In this document: positions 43,234-52,585 of the stretch, in pieces
Numbering within the stretch: the first letter of the stretch is position 1
Layout of the letters: every line of letters begins with the position of its first letter
Assembly: GCA_015057315.1 (NCBI GenBank)
Contig: SVER01000002.1
Span: 97,392 to 161,391 of the forward strand
Origin: Pseudobutyrivibrio ruminis
Lineage (GTDB): Bacteria > Bacillota > Clostridia > Lachnospirales > Lachnospiraceae
Reading direction: 5' to 3'
DNA: 64,000 nt
Made by a program: the position numbers and the translations under genes
Notes under the pieces: generated by a model
What the model was told of the DNA's origin: nothing
Seen by the model: only the letters and a program-made list of their open reading frames with translations
Databases searched by the model: none

Positions 43234-46200
43234 ATGTCTAAAAAGAAAGTAGAAAATTTATTAAAGGGTGTTGCAATAACAGGCGCTACTGTTGGAGGAG
43301 CGTCTGTTTTGGGTGATGCTAATCTTGCATATGCAGCTGAGCTTGGGGAAGAAGAAGCAAATGCTATGGCTCAAGGTGAAGTGGTACTTCAGGTTACCAG
43401 GGAACAGACAGAGCAACAGCTTCAAACCTCTATTGAATCTATAGAGGAAGAAAAAACAGTACAGCAGGCTGTAGAAGAAAATGAAAAGCAGCTAGAAAAG
43501 GTGGATTTGACCGTTGATAATCAGGCTGTATCTGAATTGGCGGCAGCATCTGAAAAAGCAGCTACCTCAGAGTCTAATCTTATGTCAGAGCAGACCATGT
43601 ATTCAGAGTCTGCCAGCACATCATTGTCAACAGAGGACTCTACTATAGAATCTACATCAGAATCTGTAGCTACATCATTGTCATCAGAAAATTCTGAGAT
43701 TGCCAGCACATCTACAGCAGCTTCAGAAAGCGCAGCAAGCGAAAATGAAAGCTTGTCTACAGCTATTTCAGAAGCAGAAGAGGCATACAACAGTGCTTCT
43801 ACATCTTTCTCAGAGGAAGGACATCAGGATGATTATCTAGAGGAATTGATGCAGCAGATAGAACAGGCCAAAGCTGAGTTAGAAGCTGCTCAGCAGAAGG
43901 CTATTGAAAGCAATCAATATCTTAATCACGAATCAAAATCTAACAACTATTACGGGGCTGGTGATAAGCTTGCTAATCTTCTTATTCAATATGCTTTCTA
44001 CCAGGAAGGTTATGTTGGTGAGATTACATACAGCCAGTGGGATTCAAGCAGCTATCATACAAACAGCGTTAAGGTGACATATATTGATTCTACAGGTGCT
44101 ACTAAGTACGCATATTTTGATTATGTAACTGTAGATTCAGATGGTAATGCCCTTGTTTCAGGCTTCAAGGACAGCCCTAATTATGGTGCAGAGCATGATA
44201 ACCCTTACGTAGTAGACGGTATCATGGTTGTTAAGAAAACAGTCCAGTATACAGATGCGTACGGCAATATACTTACATGGAAGTACGAAACAGAAACTGT
44301 CGCTGATGGAACAGAGCAGACGGTATGCCGCTATTATGTAAATGGCAGTGCGCTACGCTCTGATGTGGCAGTTAATGTTAGCGAAGATGGCACATTTACT
44401 TTATCTTGGTCTAATGCTGGGGCAGATGCAAAGGTTGTTGCTGTTACAGAGGAAAATCCTGGATACAAGTCTTATATTTATGATGCAGTAGATGGTACTG
44501 CTTATCATGATTTAGGCATGTATGCTAATGCTGGTAATGAATGGAACAATGATTTAGTTGGCTATACCAGAAACAGTGTTGATACTACAGTTGGAGTGGT
44601 TCAGACTGATGCAGATGGAAATACAGTTGTTTCTACATTAATAGATGAAAATGGCAATACTCTTAATTTGGTTAACAAGAATGTTGATTGGAAAAATCCT
44701 GATCAGTGGAAGTGGGCGATAAGAGGAAAAACAGATTATACAGCATTTAGCATTGGTGGTAAGACATACTATTATTACACTGCTGATATTATTGACAACC
44801 ATAATGGAACATATACATTAACTGGATATTATGATGAAAATGGAGCTACCCACAGACAGCAGGCAATTACACTTTATACAGCTGCAAGCGCTACCACATC
44901 ATCAGATACATTTACCCCTGCTTTTGTTGCAAGAAAGGGTGACGGCTCAGAAGTATATACAAACAAACTTGGCGAAGTTAAGAATGGTAACTTTGGAGTT
45001 AAGGGATACAACTACTTTACACTGGATGATTTCAACAAGGGACGTGATGAGTATCATGAGCAGAGAAGTGAAGTAACTTCACTTTCTAATTCATTAAGTG
45101 ATCTTAAGTCAGAGTCAAGCTCACTTTCAGAATCTGTTGCTGGAAGCGAAACTGCATCTGAAAGTACATCACAATCAAGAGCTGAATCACTTTCAGAAAG
45201 TGGGCACGCATCAGAAAGTGCATCCATTTCACGCCAGGAATCGCTTTCAGAATCACAGGCTGCAAGTGAGTCAAAGAGCACAAGTATTAGTGAATCATTA
45301 GAGGCGAGCCTTTCACAGTACACTAGTGAGAGTATGTCACTAAGCAACAGTATTTCAGCAAGTGCAAGCACATCCGCTTCTACAAGCGCAAGCTTGTCAG
45401 AGAGTGCAAGTACAAGTGCGTCAACAAGCGCAAGCTTGTCGGATAGTGCAAGTACATCAACAAGCACTAGCTTATCAGACAGTGCAAGTACATCAACATC
45501 ACTAAGTGAAAGTACAAGCACCTCACTTAGCAATAGTACATCAGCCTCACTAAGTGAAAGCACAAGTACATCGCTCAGTGACAGTACATCGACATCACTA
45601 AGCACAAGCACATCACTCAGCGATAGTACATCAGTATCATTAAGTGAGAGCACCAGTACTTCACTCAGTGATAGTGCATCAACATCATTAAGTGAAAGTA
45701 CAAGTACATCACTCAGTGATAGTGCATCAACATCATTAAGTGAAAGTACAAGTACATCACTCAGTGATAGTACATCAACATCATTAAGTGAGAGTACCAG
45801 TACATCACTAAGCGACAGTACATCAACATCACTTAGTGACAGTGCATCAACATCATTCAGTGAAAGCACAAGCACATCACTCAGTGATAGTACATCAGTA
45901 TCATTAAGTGAAAGCACTAGCACATCACTCAGCGATAGTACAAGTACATCATTAAGCAATAGCACAAGTACATCACTAAGCGATAGTACATCAGTATCAT
46001 TAAGTGAGAGCACTAGCACATCGCTTAGCAATAGTACATCAACATCATTAAGTGACAGTACAAGTACTTCATTCAGTGATAGTACATCAACATCATTAAG
46101 CGAGAGCACAAGTACTTCACTCAGCAATAGTACATCAACATCATTAAGTGACAGTACAAGTACTTCACTTAGCAATAGTACATCAACATCACTCAGTGAG

Positions 46201-47862
46201 AGCACTAGCACATCACTAAGCGATAGTACATCAGTATCATTAAGTGAGAGCACCAGCACATCGCTTAGCGATAGTACATCAACATCAATAAGTGAAAGTA
46301 CAAGTACCTCACTTAGCGATAGTACATCAACATCATTAAGTGAAAGTACAAGTACATCACTCAGTGAAAGTACAAGTACTTCACTTAGCAATAGTACATC
46401 AACATCACTCAGTGAGAGCACCAGCACATCATTAAGTGATAGTACCTCAACATCACTCAGTGAGAGTACAAGTACATCACTCAGTGATAGTACATCAACA
46501 TCATTAAGTGAAAGTACAAGTACATCACTCAGTGATAGTACATCAGTATCATTAAGTGAAAGCACAAGTACATCACTCAGTGATAGTACATCAACATCAT
46601 TAAGTGAAAGTACAAGTACTTCACTTAGCGATAGTACATCAACATCATTAAGTGAAAGTACAAGTACTTCACTTAGCAATAGTACATCAACTTCATTAAG
46701 TGAAAGCACCAGCACATCACTAAGCAATAGTACATCAACATCACTCAGTGATAGTACAAGTACTTCACTCAGCGATAGTACATCAGTATCATTAAGTGAA
46801 AGCACCAGCACATCACTAAGCGATAGTACATCAACATCACTAAGTGAGAGCACAAGTACATCACTTAGCAATAGTATATCAACCTCATTAAGTGAAAGCA
46901 CCAGCACCTCACTCAGTGATAGTACATCAACATCATTAAGTGAAAGCACAAGTACATCACTTAGCAATAGTACATCAACCTCACTAAGTGAAAGCACAAG
47001 TACATCACTCAGTGACAGTACATCAACATCACTCAGTGAGAGCACAAGCGCATCATTAAGCGATAGTACAAGTACATCATTAAGCAATAGCACAAGTACC
47101 TCAATCAGCGATAGTACATCAGTATCATTAAGTGAGAGCACCAGCACATCACTAAGTGACAGTACATCAACCTCATTAAGTGAAAGTACAAGCACTTCAC
47201 TAAGTGACAGTACATCAACATCATTAAGTGAGAGCACCAGCACATCACTTAGCGATAGTACATCAGTATCATTAAGTGAGAGCACCAGCACATCGCTTAG
47301 CGATAGTACATCAACCTCACTCAGTGAGAGCACCAGCACTTCACTCAGTGATAGTACATCAACATCATTAAGTGAAAGCACAAGCGCATCATTAAGCGAT
47401 AGTACATCAACATCACTCAGTGAAAGCACAAGTACTTCACTTAGCCAGAGTGCTTCAGAATCTGCAAGCAATAGTGCAGCAGCTAGTGAGACACCAGGTA
47501 ATCCTAGTGATGGTGGAAATACACCAGCATCAGCTAGTGAAACAAATGAGGAGGCTTCAGTTACAACAGAATTTAATGAAGTTAACAATGTAAATAACAG
47601 AACTGTTAACAGACTTAACGAAGTTGGTCCTGCTGATATTGGAGATGCTCAGGTTCCTCTAGCAGTAAGATTAGATGATGCTGATTTGGATGATGATACG
47701 ATTATCGAGGATGAGGAGACACCACTTGGCGTGAACAAGAGCGGACTTGGAGGAAGAATGTGGTGGTACTGGATTCTTATCATCATCAGCGCAATAACAG
47801 GAAAAATCGCTAAAGATAAGAAAAAAGCAACTCAAAAAGAAGTAGATGACACAGATAAGTAA
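43234..47862 (+). CDS. Serine-rich-repeat (SRR) adhesin, accessory Sec substrate
   Basis: A 1542-residue GspB-like glycoprotein adhesin. The N-terminal signal has a glycine-punctuated hydrophobic core ([16 protein letters not shown], residues 12-27), as needed by accessory Sec substrates, though it is short and lacks the KxYKxGKxW motif. A short serine-rich region (about 105-200) precedes a non-repetitive binding region (about 210-620), then a long serine-rich region (about 622-1410) of SxSTSTSL units. The C-terminus has [11 protein letters not shown], a tryptophan-rich membrane helix ([14 protein letters not shown]) and KDKKK, but no LPXTG. Its dedicated glycosylation and export genes follow downstream. 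Confidence 0.93.
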   Translation: MSKKKVENLLKGVAITGATVGGASVLGDANLAYAAELGEEEANAMAQGEVVLQVTREQTEQQLQTSIESIEEEKTVQQAVEENEKQLEKVDLTVDNQAVSELAAASEKAATSESNLMSEQTMYSESASTSLSTEDSTIESTSESVATSLSSENSEIASTSTAASESAASENESLSTAISEAEEAYNSASTSFSEEGHQDDYLEELMQQIEQAKAELEAAQQKAIESNQYLNHESKSNNYYGAGDKLANLLIQYAFYQEGYVGEITYSQWDSSSYHTNSVKVTYIDSTGATKYAYFDYVTVDSDGNALVSGFKDSPNYGAEHDNPYVVDGIMVVKKTVQYTDAYGNILTWKYETETVADGTEQTVCRYYVNGSALRSDVAVNVSEDGTFTLSWSNAGADAKVVAVTEENPGYKSYIYDAVDGTAYHDLGMYANAGNEWNNDLVGYTRNSVDTTVGVVQTDADGNTVVSTLIDENGNTLNLVNKNVDWKNPDQWKWAIRGKTDYTAFSIGGKTYYYYTADIIDNHNGTYTLTGYYDENGATHRQQAITLYTAASATTSSDTFTPAFVARKGDGSEVYTNKLGEVKNGNFGVKGYNYFTLDDFNKGRDEYHEQRSEVTSLSNSLSDLKSESSSLSESVAGSETASESTSQSRAESLSESGHASESASISRQESLSESQAASESKSTSISESLEASLSQYTSESMSLSNSISASASTSASTSASLSESASTSASTSASLSDSASTSTSTSLSDSASTSTSLSESTSTSLSNSTSASLSESTSTSLSDSTSTSLSTSTSLSDSTSVSLSESTSTSLSDSASTSLSESTSTSLSDSASTSLSESTSTSLSDSTSTSLSESTSTSLSDSTSTSLSDSASTSFSESTSTSLSDSTSVSLSESTSTSLSDSTSTSLSNSTSTSLSDSTSVSLSESTSTSLSNSTSTSLSDSTSTSFSDSTSTSLSESTSTSLSNSTSTSLSDSTSTSLSNSTSTSLSESTSTSLSDSTSVSLSESTSTSLSDSTSTSISESTSTSLSDSTSTSLSESTSTSLSESTSTSLSNSTSTSLSESTSTSLSDSTSTSLSESTSTSLSDSTSTSLSESTSTSLSDSTSVSLSESTSTSLSDSTSTSLSESTSTSLSDSTSTSLSESTSTSLSNSTSTSLSESTSTSLSNSTSTSLSDSTSTSLSDSTSVSLSESTSTSLSDSTSTSLSESTSTSLSNSISTSLSESTSTSLSDSTSTSLSESTSTSLSNSTSTSLSESTSTSLSDSTSTSLSESTSASLSDSTSTSLSNSTSTSISDSTSVSLSESTSTSLSDSTSTSLSESTSTSLSDSTSTSLSESTSTSLSDSTSVSLSESTSTSLSDSTSTSLSESTSTSLSDSTSTSLSESTSASLSDSTSTSLSESTSTSLSQSASESASNSAAASETPGNPSDGGNTPASASETNEEASVTTEFNEVNNVNNRTVNRLNEVGPADIGDAQVPLAVRLDDADLDDDTIIEDEETPLGVNKSGLGGRMWWYWILIIISAITGKIAKDKKKATQKEVDDTDK
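45350..47450 (+). repeat. 24-bp tandem repeats encoding the long serine-rich region
   Basis: The coding sequence is built of near-identical 24-bp units encoding S-(E/D/N)-S-T-S-T-S-L, usually alternating E and D or N forms, with SVSL variants. Synonymous TCA/AGT/AGC differences mark individual units. The tract is a likely target for slippage and recombination and for misassembly. The opposite strand is open throughout only because of the repeat composition. Confidence 0.9.
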
Positions 47863-47878
47863 ATAATTTAAGATCAAA

Positions 47879-47908
47879 TGCCGCGGCTAAAAATGTCGCG
47901 GCATTTTT
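47879..47908 (+). terminator. Intrinsic terminator after the SRR adhesin
   Basis: TGCCGCG (47879-47885) pairs with CGCGGCA (47897-47903), followed by five T residues. The inverted-repeat array begins immediately after it. Confidence 0.85.
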
Positions 47909-48254
47909 CTGTCACAAGACACCCTACAAACGCCGAAAACACGTTGGCACTGTGACGGAATCACATGCCAGTGAAGCAAATCCTGTCACAAGAAATCCCA
48001 CAAATGCCCAAAACACGTTACCATTGTGACAGAATCACATGCCAGTGAAGCAAATCCTGTCACAAGAACCCTCACAAATGCTGAAAATACGTTACTTCTG
48101 TGACAGAATTCCACAGCAAACAGGCAAATCCTGTCACAAGAAATCCCTCAAACGCCGAAAACACGTTGCTACTGTGACAGAACCACCCACCAGTGAAACA
48201 AATCCTGTCACAAGAAATCCTGCAAACGCCGAAACTCCGTTGTCACTGTGACAG
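47909..48254. repeat. Array 2: five phased CTGTCACA...TGTGACAG inverted-repeat units
   Basis: Five 50-bp units start at 47909, 47983, 48057, 48131 and 48205, an exact 74-bp period. Each is CTGTCACA, a 34-base interior (consensus near AGAAATCCC-CAAACGCCGAAAACACGTT), then TGTGACAG (first unit TGTGACGG). The 24-base spacers are also related; the first two are identical. Arm starts are 42 bp and 32 bp apart alternately, close to four and three helical turns. It is a more uniform relative of the array at 10338-10682. Function unknown. Confidence 0.92.
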
Positions 48255-48351
48255 AACACTCCATATCCCCACTACCTCAACAACCAAATCCCATAACTAA
48301 GCCATCAATTTTTGAACATGTGGTGAACTTTCACAATAAAAATACTTAATG

Positions 48352-48360
48352 TGATATGAT
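48352..48360 (+). promoter_or_regulatory. Extended -10 promoter candidate for the accessory Sec operon
   Basis: TGATATGAT is an extended -10 element (TG-N-TATGAT) with a poor -35. A dyad GTGAACTTTCAC (48323-48334) lies just upstream and may be an operator. Transcription would cover the small membrane protein gene and asp2 onward. Confidence 0.45.
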
Positions 48361-48402
48361 TAAAAGGATAAAGAATGTGATAATAAAGGGAGGATTAAGG
48401 AA

Positions 48403-49425
48403 ATGAATGTAAAATTAAAAAAGACTCTTGAATTTTTCGCAATTGTTTTAATAACTTTTGTGGTAGCGTTATCTAGTCCGCTTAATCCATGGGCAAGTAA
48501 TGTGTTTACTGATGTGCAAAATGATATTTTGAGTATTGCACATTCTGTAAAGGAAGGATATTTAGCTTATGTAGAGTTGGATGGTCATTATGGACCAGTG
48601 GTTTATGAATTCTATGGATTAGGATATCTGCTTACAGAAACACATATTGTTCAGTTTGTAATGGAAACAGTAGTGGTATTCTTTACTATTTTGTACATGT
48701 ATAAAACAGCAAAGCTTTACACATCTGAGATTTTTGCATTTATTACAACTGCATTGTTATCTGTATTTGGATGGGGCGCCCTTACTCATGCAGGCGCAGA
48801 GGAGCTTATGTTCTTTCTTTTAGTTCTTGGAGGATATCATATTACAAGACAGCTTCAGGAAGGATTTATGTCACATCATACTTATTTACTTGCTATAGAG
48901 CTGGGATTAGTATTTTTCTTACAGCCAGGATATATTTGGATATGGGTAGGAGTTTTAATATTCTTTGCAGTTAAATTCAAGGTGGATGGCATAGAGAATA
49001 AGGCATACGGCTCATTCTTTTTATCTATACTTGAAGGACTTGCTACTGTGGCAATTCCAATGGGATTATATTTGTGGCACTTCAAGAATGCCTTGGCATT
49101 TGTAAAACAGGTAGTTGTATATAATATGCAAAACTTAGGTACATTAAATGAAGGCTTGAAGATTATAGTAGGTTCGCCATGGATAGCTATTGTTGCTTTA
49201 TTTATTGTAGTTATCATAGTAAAAGCACTAACAGATAATAAGATTGTGGAGTTGTGTAGCTGGTTAGGTATTATCGTATTTGCGATAGTTATTATTGCAT
49301 TACAAGGTGAAAAACTTCCATCATATTTGCAATTAGCAAAGGCACTTTACGTAGTACCTGTGGCCAGTGCATTTTCACTTATTGATAAGTTTTTTGGATT
49401 AAAGGTAGAAGATTCATCTAATTAA
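48403..49425 (+). CDS. Polytopic membrane protein, GT39-like N-terminus
   Basis: A 340-residue integral membrane protein with about eight hydrophobic segments. After the first helix it has an extracytoplasmic loop (DVQNDILSIAHSVKEGYLAYVELDGHYGPVVYEFYGLGYL) resembling the acidic catalytic loop of family 39 / Dol-P-mannose-type glycosyltransferases, including the GHxGP-type turn. It is shorter than those enzymes, so activity is uncertain. It is preceded by GGGAGG and ends one base before asp2, placing it first in the accessory Sec operon. It could modify the adhesin or cell wall glycans. It is not a known accessory Sec component. Confidence 0.6.
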   Translation: MNVKLKKTLEFFAIVLITFVVALSSPLNPWASNVFTDVQNDILSIAHSVKEGYLAYVELDGHYGPVVYEFYGLGYLLTETHIVQFVMETVVVFFTILYMYKTAKLYTSEIFAFITTALLSVFGWGALTHAGAEELMFFLLVLGGYHITRQLQEGFMSHHTYLLAIELGLVFFLQPGYIWIWVGVLIFFAVKFKVDGIENKAYGSFFLSILEGLATVAIPMGLYLWHFKNALAFVKQVVVYNMQNLGTLNEGLKIIVGSPWIAIVALFIVVIIVKALTDNKIVELCSWLGIIVFAIVIIALQGEKLPSYLQLAKALYVVPVASAFSLIDKFFGLKVEDSSN

Positions 49426-49426
49426 A

Positions 49427-50917
49427 ATGAACAAAATAAAAATATTAGTTGTTTCAGACAGAGACTGGAAAACTGAATATAATATCCCTGATTTTGTAAA
49501 GATTTATACCTATAAGACTGATGAAATAAAAAAGAAGGATATCTTTGAACTGACTATTCTGGAAAAGAATATTGATGAGGATGATTTTAAGGTACTGAAG
49601 GCTCATTCTTATTCATATTGCCTGTTAGTGTCAGAAGATTTGGCCCAAAATGATAGCACTAAAAAGCTAGTGAACCAGAGAATGGGAGCTACTATAAGTA
49701 AGGCAGATATCCAATCTTTTTTAGACCGCGATGCTAAAAAATTTTTTTCAAAGCCTTATGGTGAGAAATATAGGCCTAATTCTGTGGGAATAGCTCAAGG
49801 CTTTAAGGGCAGTATTAAGTGGGATGGAAACTATAGCGTGTCCTTAGAAGGGGATTATGGTAAGACCATGAATCAGATAGCATTCTGGCGTACCAATATC
49901 CCTATTCAAAAGGGGCAGGCTATAGAATTTTGGCTGGAGTATAAGAAGGATGAAGCTGTTAACATATCTCTTTCCATCAGACAGTTTGTAAGCGGTAGCG
50001 TTGCAGATATATCAAACTCATGGAACTTTTCAGAGGATGATATGAAAAATCCTGTGGTGATAGAAGGCAAGGAACAGGGGATGCTGTATGTATCTTTAAA
50101 TGCATCTGGAACAGGTAAGCTTGATATCATTGCATTGCACGATAGGATTTCTCACATAGATGTGGGTTGCTTTATGGTTGGTGGGGAAAGGTATGCCACC
50201 AGTAGCAGGGAAGAAATATTTTGCTATTTTGATCCAGGTGATTTGAAACCGCCCCTCACCGTTTATTTTTCTGGTTACAAAACCCTGGAGGGCTTTGAAG
50301 GCTATTACATGATGAGAAAGCTTAACTGTCCTTTTTTGCTGATAGCTGAGCAAAGATTTGAGGGTGGCGGCTTTTATATGGGAGACCCTGAATTTGAAAG
50401 CTTAATGGTCAAAATCATCACAGATAAGCTATCTCAGCTTGGGTTTTATCCAGAACAGTTAATCCTTTCAGGTATTTCCATGGGAACCATTGGCTCCATG
50501 TATTATGGATGCGATTTGAGACCACACGCTTTGATACTTGGAAAGCCTTTGGCTAGCCTTGGTGATATAGCAGCTAATGAAAGATTAAAGCGCCCCAAGG
50601 GATTTCCTACATCCTTAGATTTGCTTCACAAATATGCCGGGGCAATGGATGAAGATGCAGTACAAAAGCTTAATGACAGGTTTTGGGCTAAGATTAGAAA
50701 TACAGATTTTAGCCGCACAAAGTTTGTAGTTTCCTATATGTACGAGGATGATTATGATTCTACAGCCTACGGAAAGCTTCTGACGGAGCTTAATTCTTCG
50801 GGAGTGCAGGTGTATGGCAAGGGACTTCATGGCAGACATAACGATAATACAGGTGGAATCGCAACATGGTTTAAGGGGCAGTACGATAGGATTTTGAAGG
50901 AAGATTTTGGCAGGTAG
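49427..50917 (+). CDS. asp2: Accessory Sec system protein Asp2
   Basis: A 496-residue cytoplasmic protein. The C-terminal half is an alpha/beta hydrolase-type domain with the nucleophile motif GISMG (Ser351) and a terminal HGRHN segment that can supply the catalytic His; the N-terminal half matches the Asp2 family (YSYCLLVSEDLAQ, then PYGEKYRPNSVGIAQGFKGSI). In streptococci Asp2 acetylates GlcNAc on the adhesin and is needed for export with Asp1 and Asp3. Here it is separated from asp1 by the HPt, diguanylate cyclase and secY2 genes, an order different from streptococci. Confidence 0.85.
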   Translation: MNKIKILVVSDRDWKTEYNIPDFVKIYTYKTDEIKKKDIFELTILEKNIDEDDFKVLKAHSYSYCLLVSEDLAQNDSTKKLVNQRMGATISKADIQSFLDRDAKKFFSKPYGEKYRPNSVGIAQGFKGSIKWDGNYSVSLEGDYGKTMNQIAFWRTNIPIQKGQAIEFWLEYKKDEAVNISLSIRQFVSGSVADISNSWNFSEDDMKNPVVIEGKEQGMLYVSLNASGTGKLDIIALHDRISHIDVGCFMVGGERYATSSREEIFCYFDPGDLKPPLTVYFSGYKTLEGFEGYYMMRKLNCPFLLIAEQRFEGGGFYMGDPEFESLMVKIITDKLSQLGFYPEQLILSGISMGTIGSMYYGCDLRPHALILGKPLASLGDIAANERLKRPKGFPTSLDLLHKYAGAMDEDAVQKLNDRFWAKIRNTDFSRTKFVVSYMYEDDYDSTAYGKLLTELNSSGVQVYGKGLHGRHNDNTGGIATWFKGQYDRILKEDFGR

Positions 50918-50937
50918 TTAAATAACGGAGGAGAGGT

Positions 50938-51279
50938 ATGCTTTCTGTAGATTTACTAAGAAGCTTTGGAGCAGCGGTAGATGAAGGACTAGAACGCTGC
51001 TTGGATGATGAAGAATTCTATCTTGGATTAATACCAGGAGCCCTTGAGGAATCCTACTACAAATCTATAGAGGATTTGGTAAAGTCGGGAGATTTCAGGC
51101 AAGCTTTCGAGGTGGCACATTCTCTTAAGGGAATTTTGGCAAATCTTGCCTTGACCCCTATTCTTAATCCTGTTAGCGAGATAACAGAAGGGCTAAGAGC
51201 TAACAAGGATATGGATTATTCTGTGCTTATTGCCAAAATGTGGGAAGAACGTAACAAGTTATGTGCACTGATAGGATAG
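50938..51279 (+). CDS. HPt-domain phosphotransfer protein
   Basis: A 113-residue protein made of a single histidine phosphotransfer domain. The phosphorylatable His61 lies in AFEVAHSLKGILANL, the classic HxxKG motif, within a four-helix bundle. It follows asp2 by 20 bases (GGAGGAGAGG upstream) and precedes the receiver-GGDEF gene by four bases. It likely exchanges phosphate with that receiver; the upstream hybrid kinase is not in this window. Confidence 0.88.
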   Translation: MLSVDLLRSFGAAVDEGLERCLDDEEFYLGLIPGALEESYYKSIEDLVKSGDFRQAFEVAHSLKGILANLALTPILNPVSEITEGLRANKDMDYSVLIAKMWEERNKLCALIG

Positions 51280-51283
51280 TAAA

Positions 51284-52585
51284 ATGGAAAAGATACTTAT
51301 CGTAGATGATCAAATCATCACCTTAAAAATGACAGCTCACATTCTTTCTACCAGCTATGAGACTATATGCGCTACATCTGGTGAGGAGGCAATTGGGATT
51401 TATAAAAGGGAACGTCCTAATATGATTCTGTCTGATTTGAACATGCCTGGAATGTCAGGATTCGAGCTTCAAAACACATTGCAGGACATGTATCAGGAGC
51501 ATATCCCAGTGATGTTTATGACTGCTGATAGTAGTGATGAAACAGAAATCAGGGGCTTTGAAAATGGGGCGGTGGATTATATCAAAAAGCCCTTTAGAGC
51601 AGATGTGCTCCTTAGAAGAGTTGCCAATATTCTTAAGAATGTGGAAAAGATTAATGGTCTAAAGAAAGCAGCCGATACAGACCCTATGACAGGCTTGCTT
51701 AATAAGGCTTCATCTCAGTTTGAAATAGGTGAGGCAGTTGGCAAGACTGAGGGAATGCTTATGATGATAGACCTGGATAGCTTTAAGCTGGTGAATGATT
51801 TGTACGGGCATTCCATGGGAGATAAGGTACTTATTAGATTTGCCGAGATTATCAAATCTGCAGTGCGAACGACAGATATTGTAGGTCGCATGGGTGGTGA
51901 TGAATTCATAGCTTTTTGCCAGTATATATCAGAAGAGGAAGTAGTGGCGGAAAAGGCAAGATATATAAATCAAGAGCTTCTTAAATCTGCCAGGGAATAT
52001 ATGGGAGAGGATATGACAATACCCCTAGGTGCATCAATTGGGGCAGTGACTGTTCCTGATGAGGGCACCGATTTTCTTACCTTATATCAGAAGGCAGACA
52101 AGGCTCTTTACGATGTTAAGCAAAATGGCAAGCATGGCTATGCTATTTACAGGGAGCATCAGCATGAGGAGCTTTCAAAAGACTGTGCTGATAATGGAAT
52201 CATGCGAGAAATCGCTATCCTTAGTGAGAGAAATAAAGAAAAAGGGGCGATGGTGTTATCTAGCGAGCAGTTTAGGCTAATCTACAGATTCCTAGCCAGG
52301 GCAGAGCTTAATTATCACAGGGAAAACAAGCTGGCATTATTTACTGTCACAGAAAATGAGGGGGCAACTGTTAACGAGGAGCCAGCCCAGATGTTAGTGG
52401 ATGTAATGTCGCATTCATTAAGAAGCAGTGATGTTGTTACCAAACGAAACAGTAATACAGTGGCTGTTATATTGCTAGAGGCAAGTCCTGTGGACACAGG
52501 TGTTGTAATAGAACGATTGCTTGGAAAATGGAATGAAATGGATACTGGAATGAGTATTTCTTATGAGGTCGAGCAGATTGGATGA
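51284..52585 (+). CDS. Response regulator diguanylate cyclase (REC-GGDEF)
   Basis: A 433-residue cytoplasmic protein. Residues 1-118 form a receiver domain with Asp51 (ILSDLNMPGMSG) and Lys102 (KKPF). Residues about 130-285 are a GGDEF domain beginning DTDPMTGLLNK; GGDEF is intact at 204-208, and an RxxD inhibitory site (R195-TTD) stands exactly five residues before it. The C-terminal 125 residues look like a second, degenerate GGDEF domain (LRSSDVVTKRNSNTVAVIL). It should make c-di-GMP when phosphorylated. Its stop codon overlaps the secY2 start (ATGA), so it belongs to the accessory Sec operon. Confidence 0.9.
   Translation: MEKILIVDDQIITLKMTAHILSTSYETICATSGEEAIGIYKRERPNMILSDLNMPGMSGFELQNTLQDMYQEHIPVMFMTADSSDETEIRGFENGAVDYIKKPFRADVLLRRVANILKNVEKINGLKKAADTDPMTGLLNKASSQFEIGEAVGKTEGMLMMIDLDSFKLVNDLYGHSMGDKVLIRFAEIIKSAVRTTDIVGRMGGDEFIAFCQYISEEEVVAEKARYINQELLKSAREYMGEDMTIPLGASIGAVTVPDEGTDFLTLYQKADKALYDVKQNGKHGYAIYREHQHEELSKDCADNGIMREIAILSERNKEKGAMVLSSEQFRLIYRFLARAELNYHRENKLALFTVTENEGATVNEEPAQMLVDVMSHSLRSSDVVTKRNSNTVAVILLEASPVDTGVVIERLLGKWNEMDTGMSISYEVEQIG

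Noticed and set aside
45054..47588. An 844-codon open frame on the minus strand opposite the serine-rich repeats
   Set aside because: It is a by-product of TCA/AGT/AGC-rich repeats that read without stops on the other strand; the repeats match an SRR adhesin with its own export locus, while the antisense product is a low-complexity leucine/valine/aspartate repeat with no start signal or homology pattern.
48039..48251. A 70-codon plus-strand frame within array 2
   Set aside because: It is produced by the 74-bp repeats and has no translation signal.
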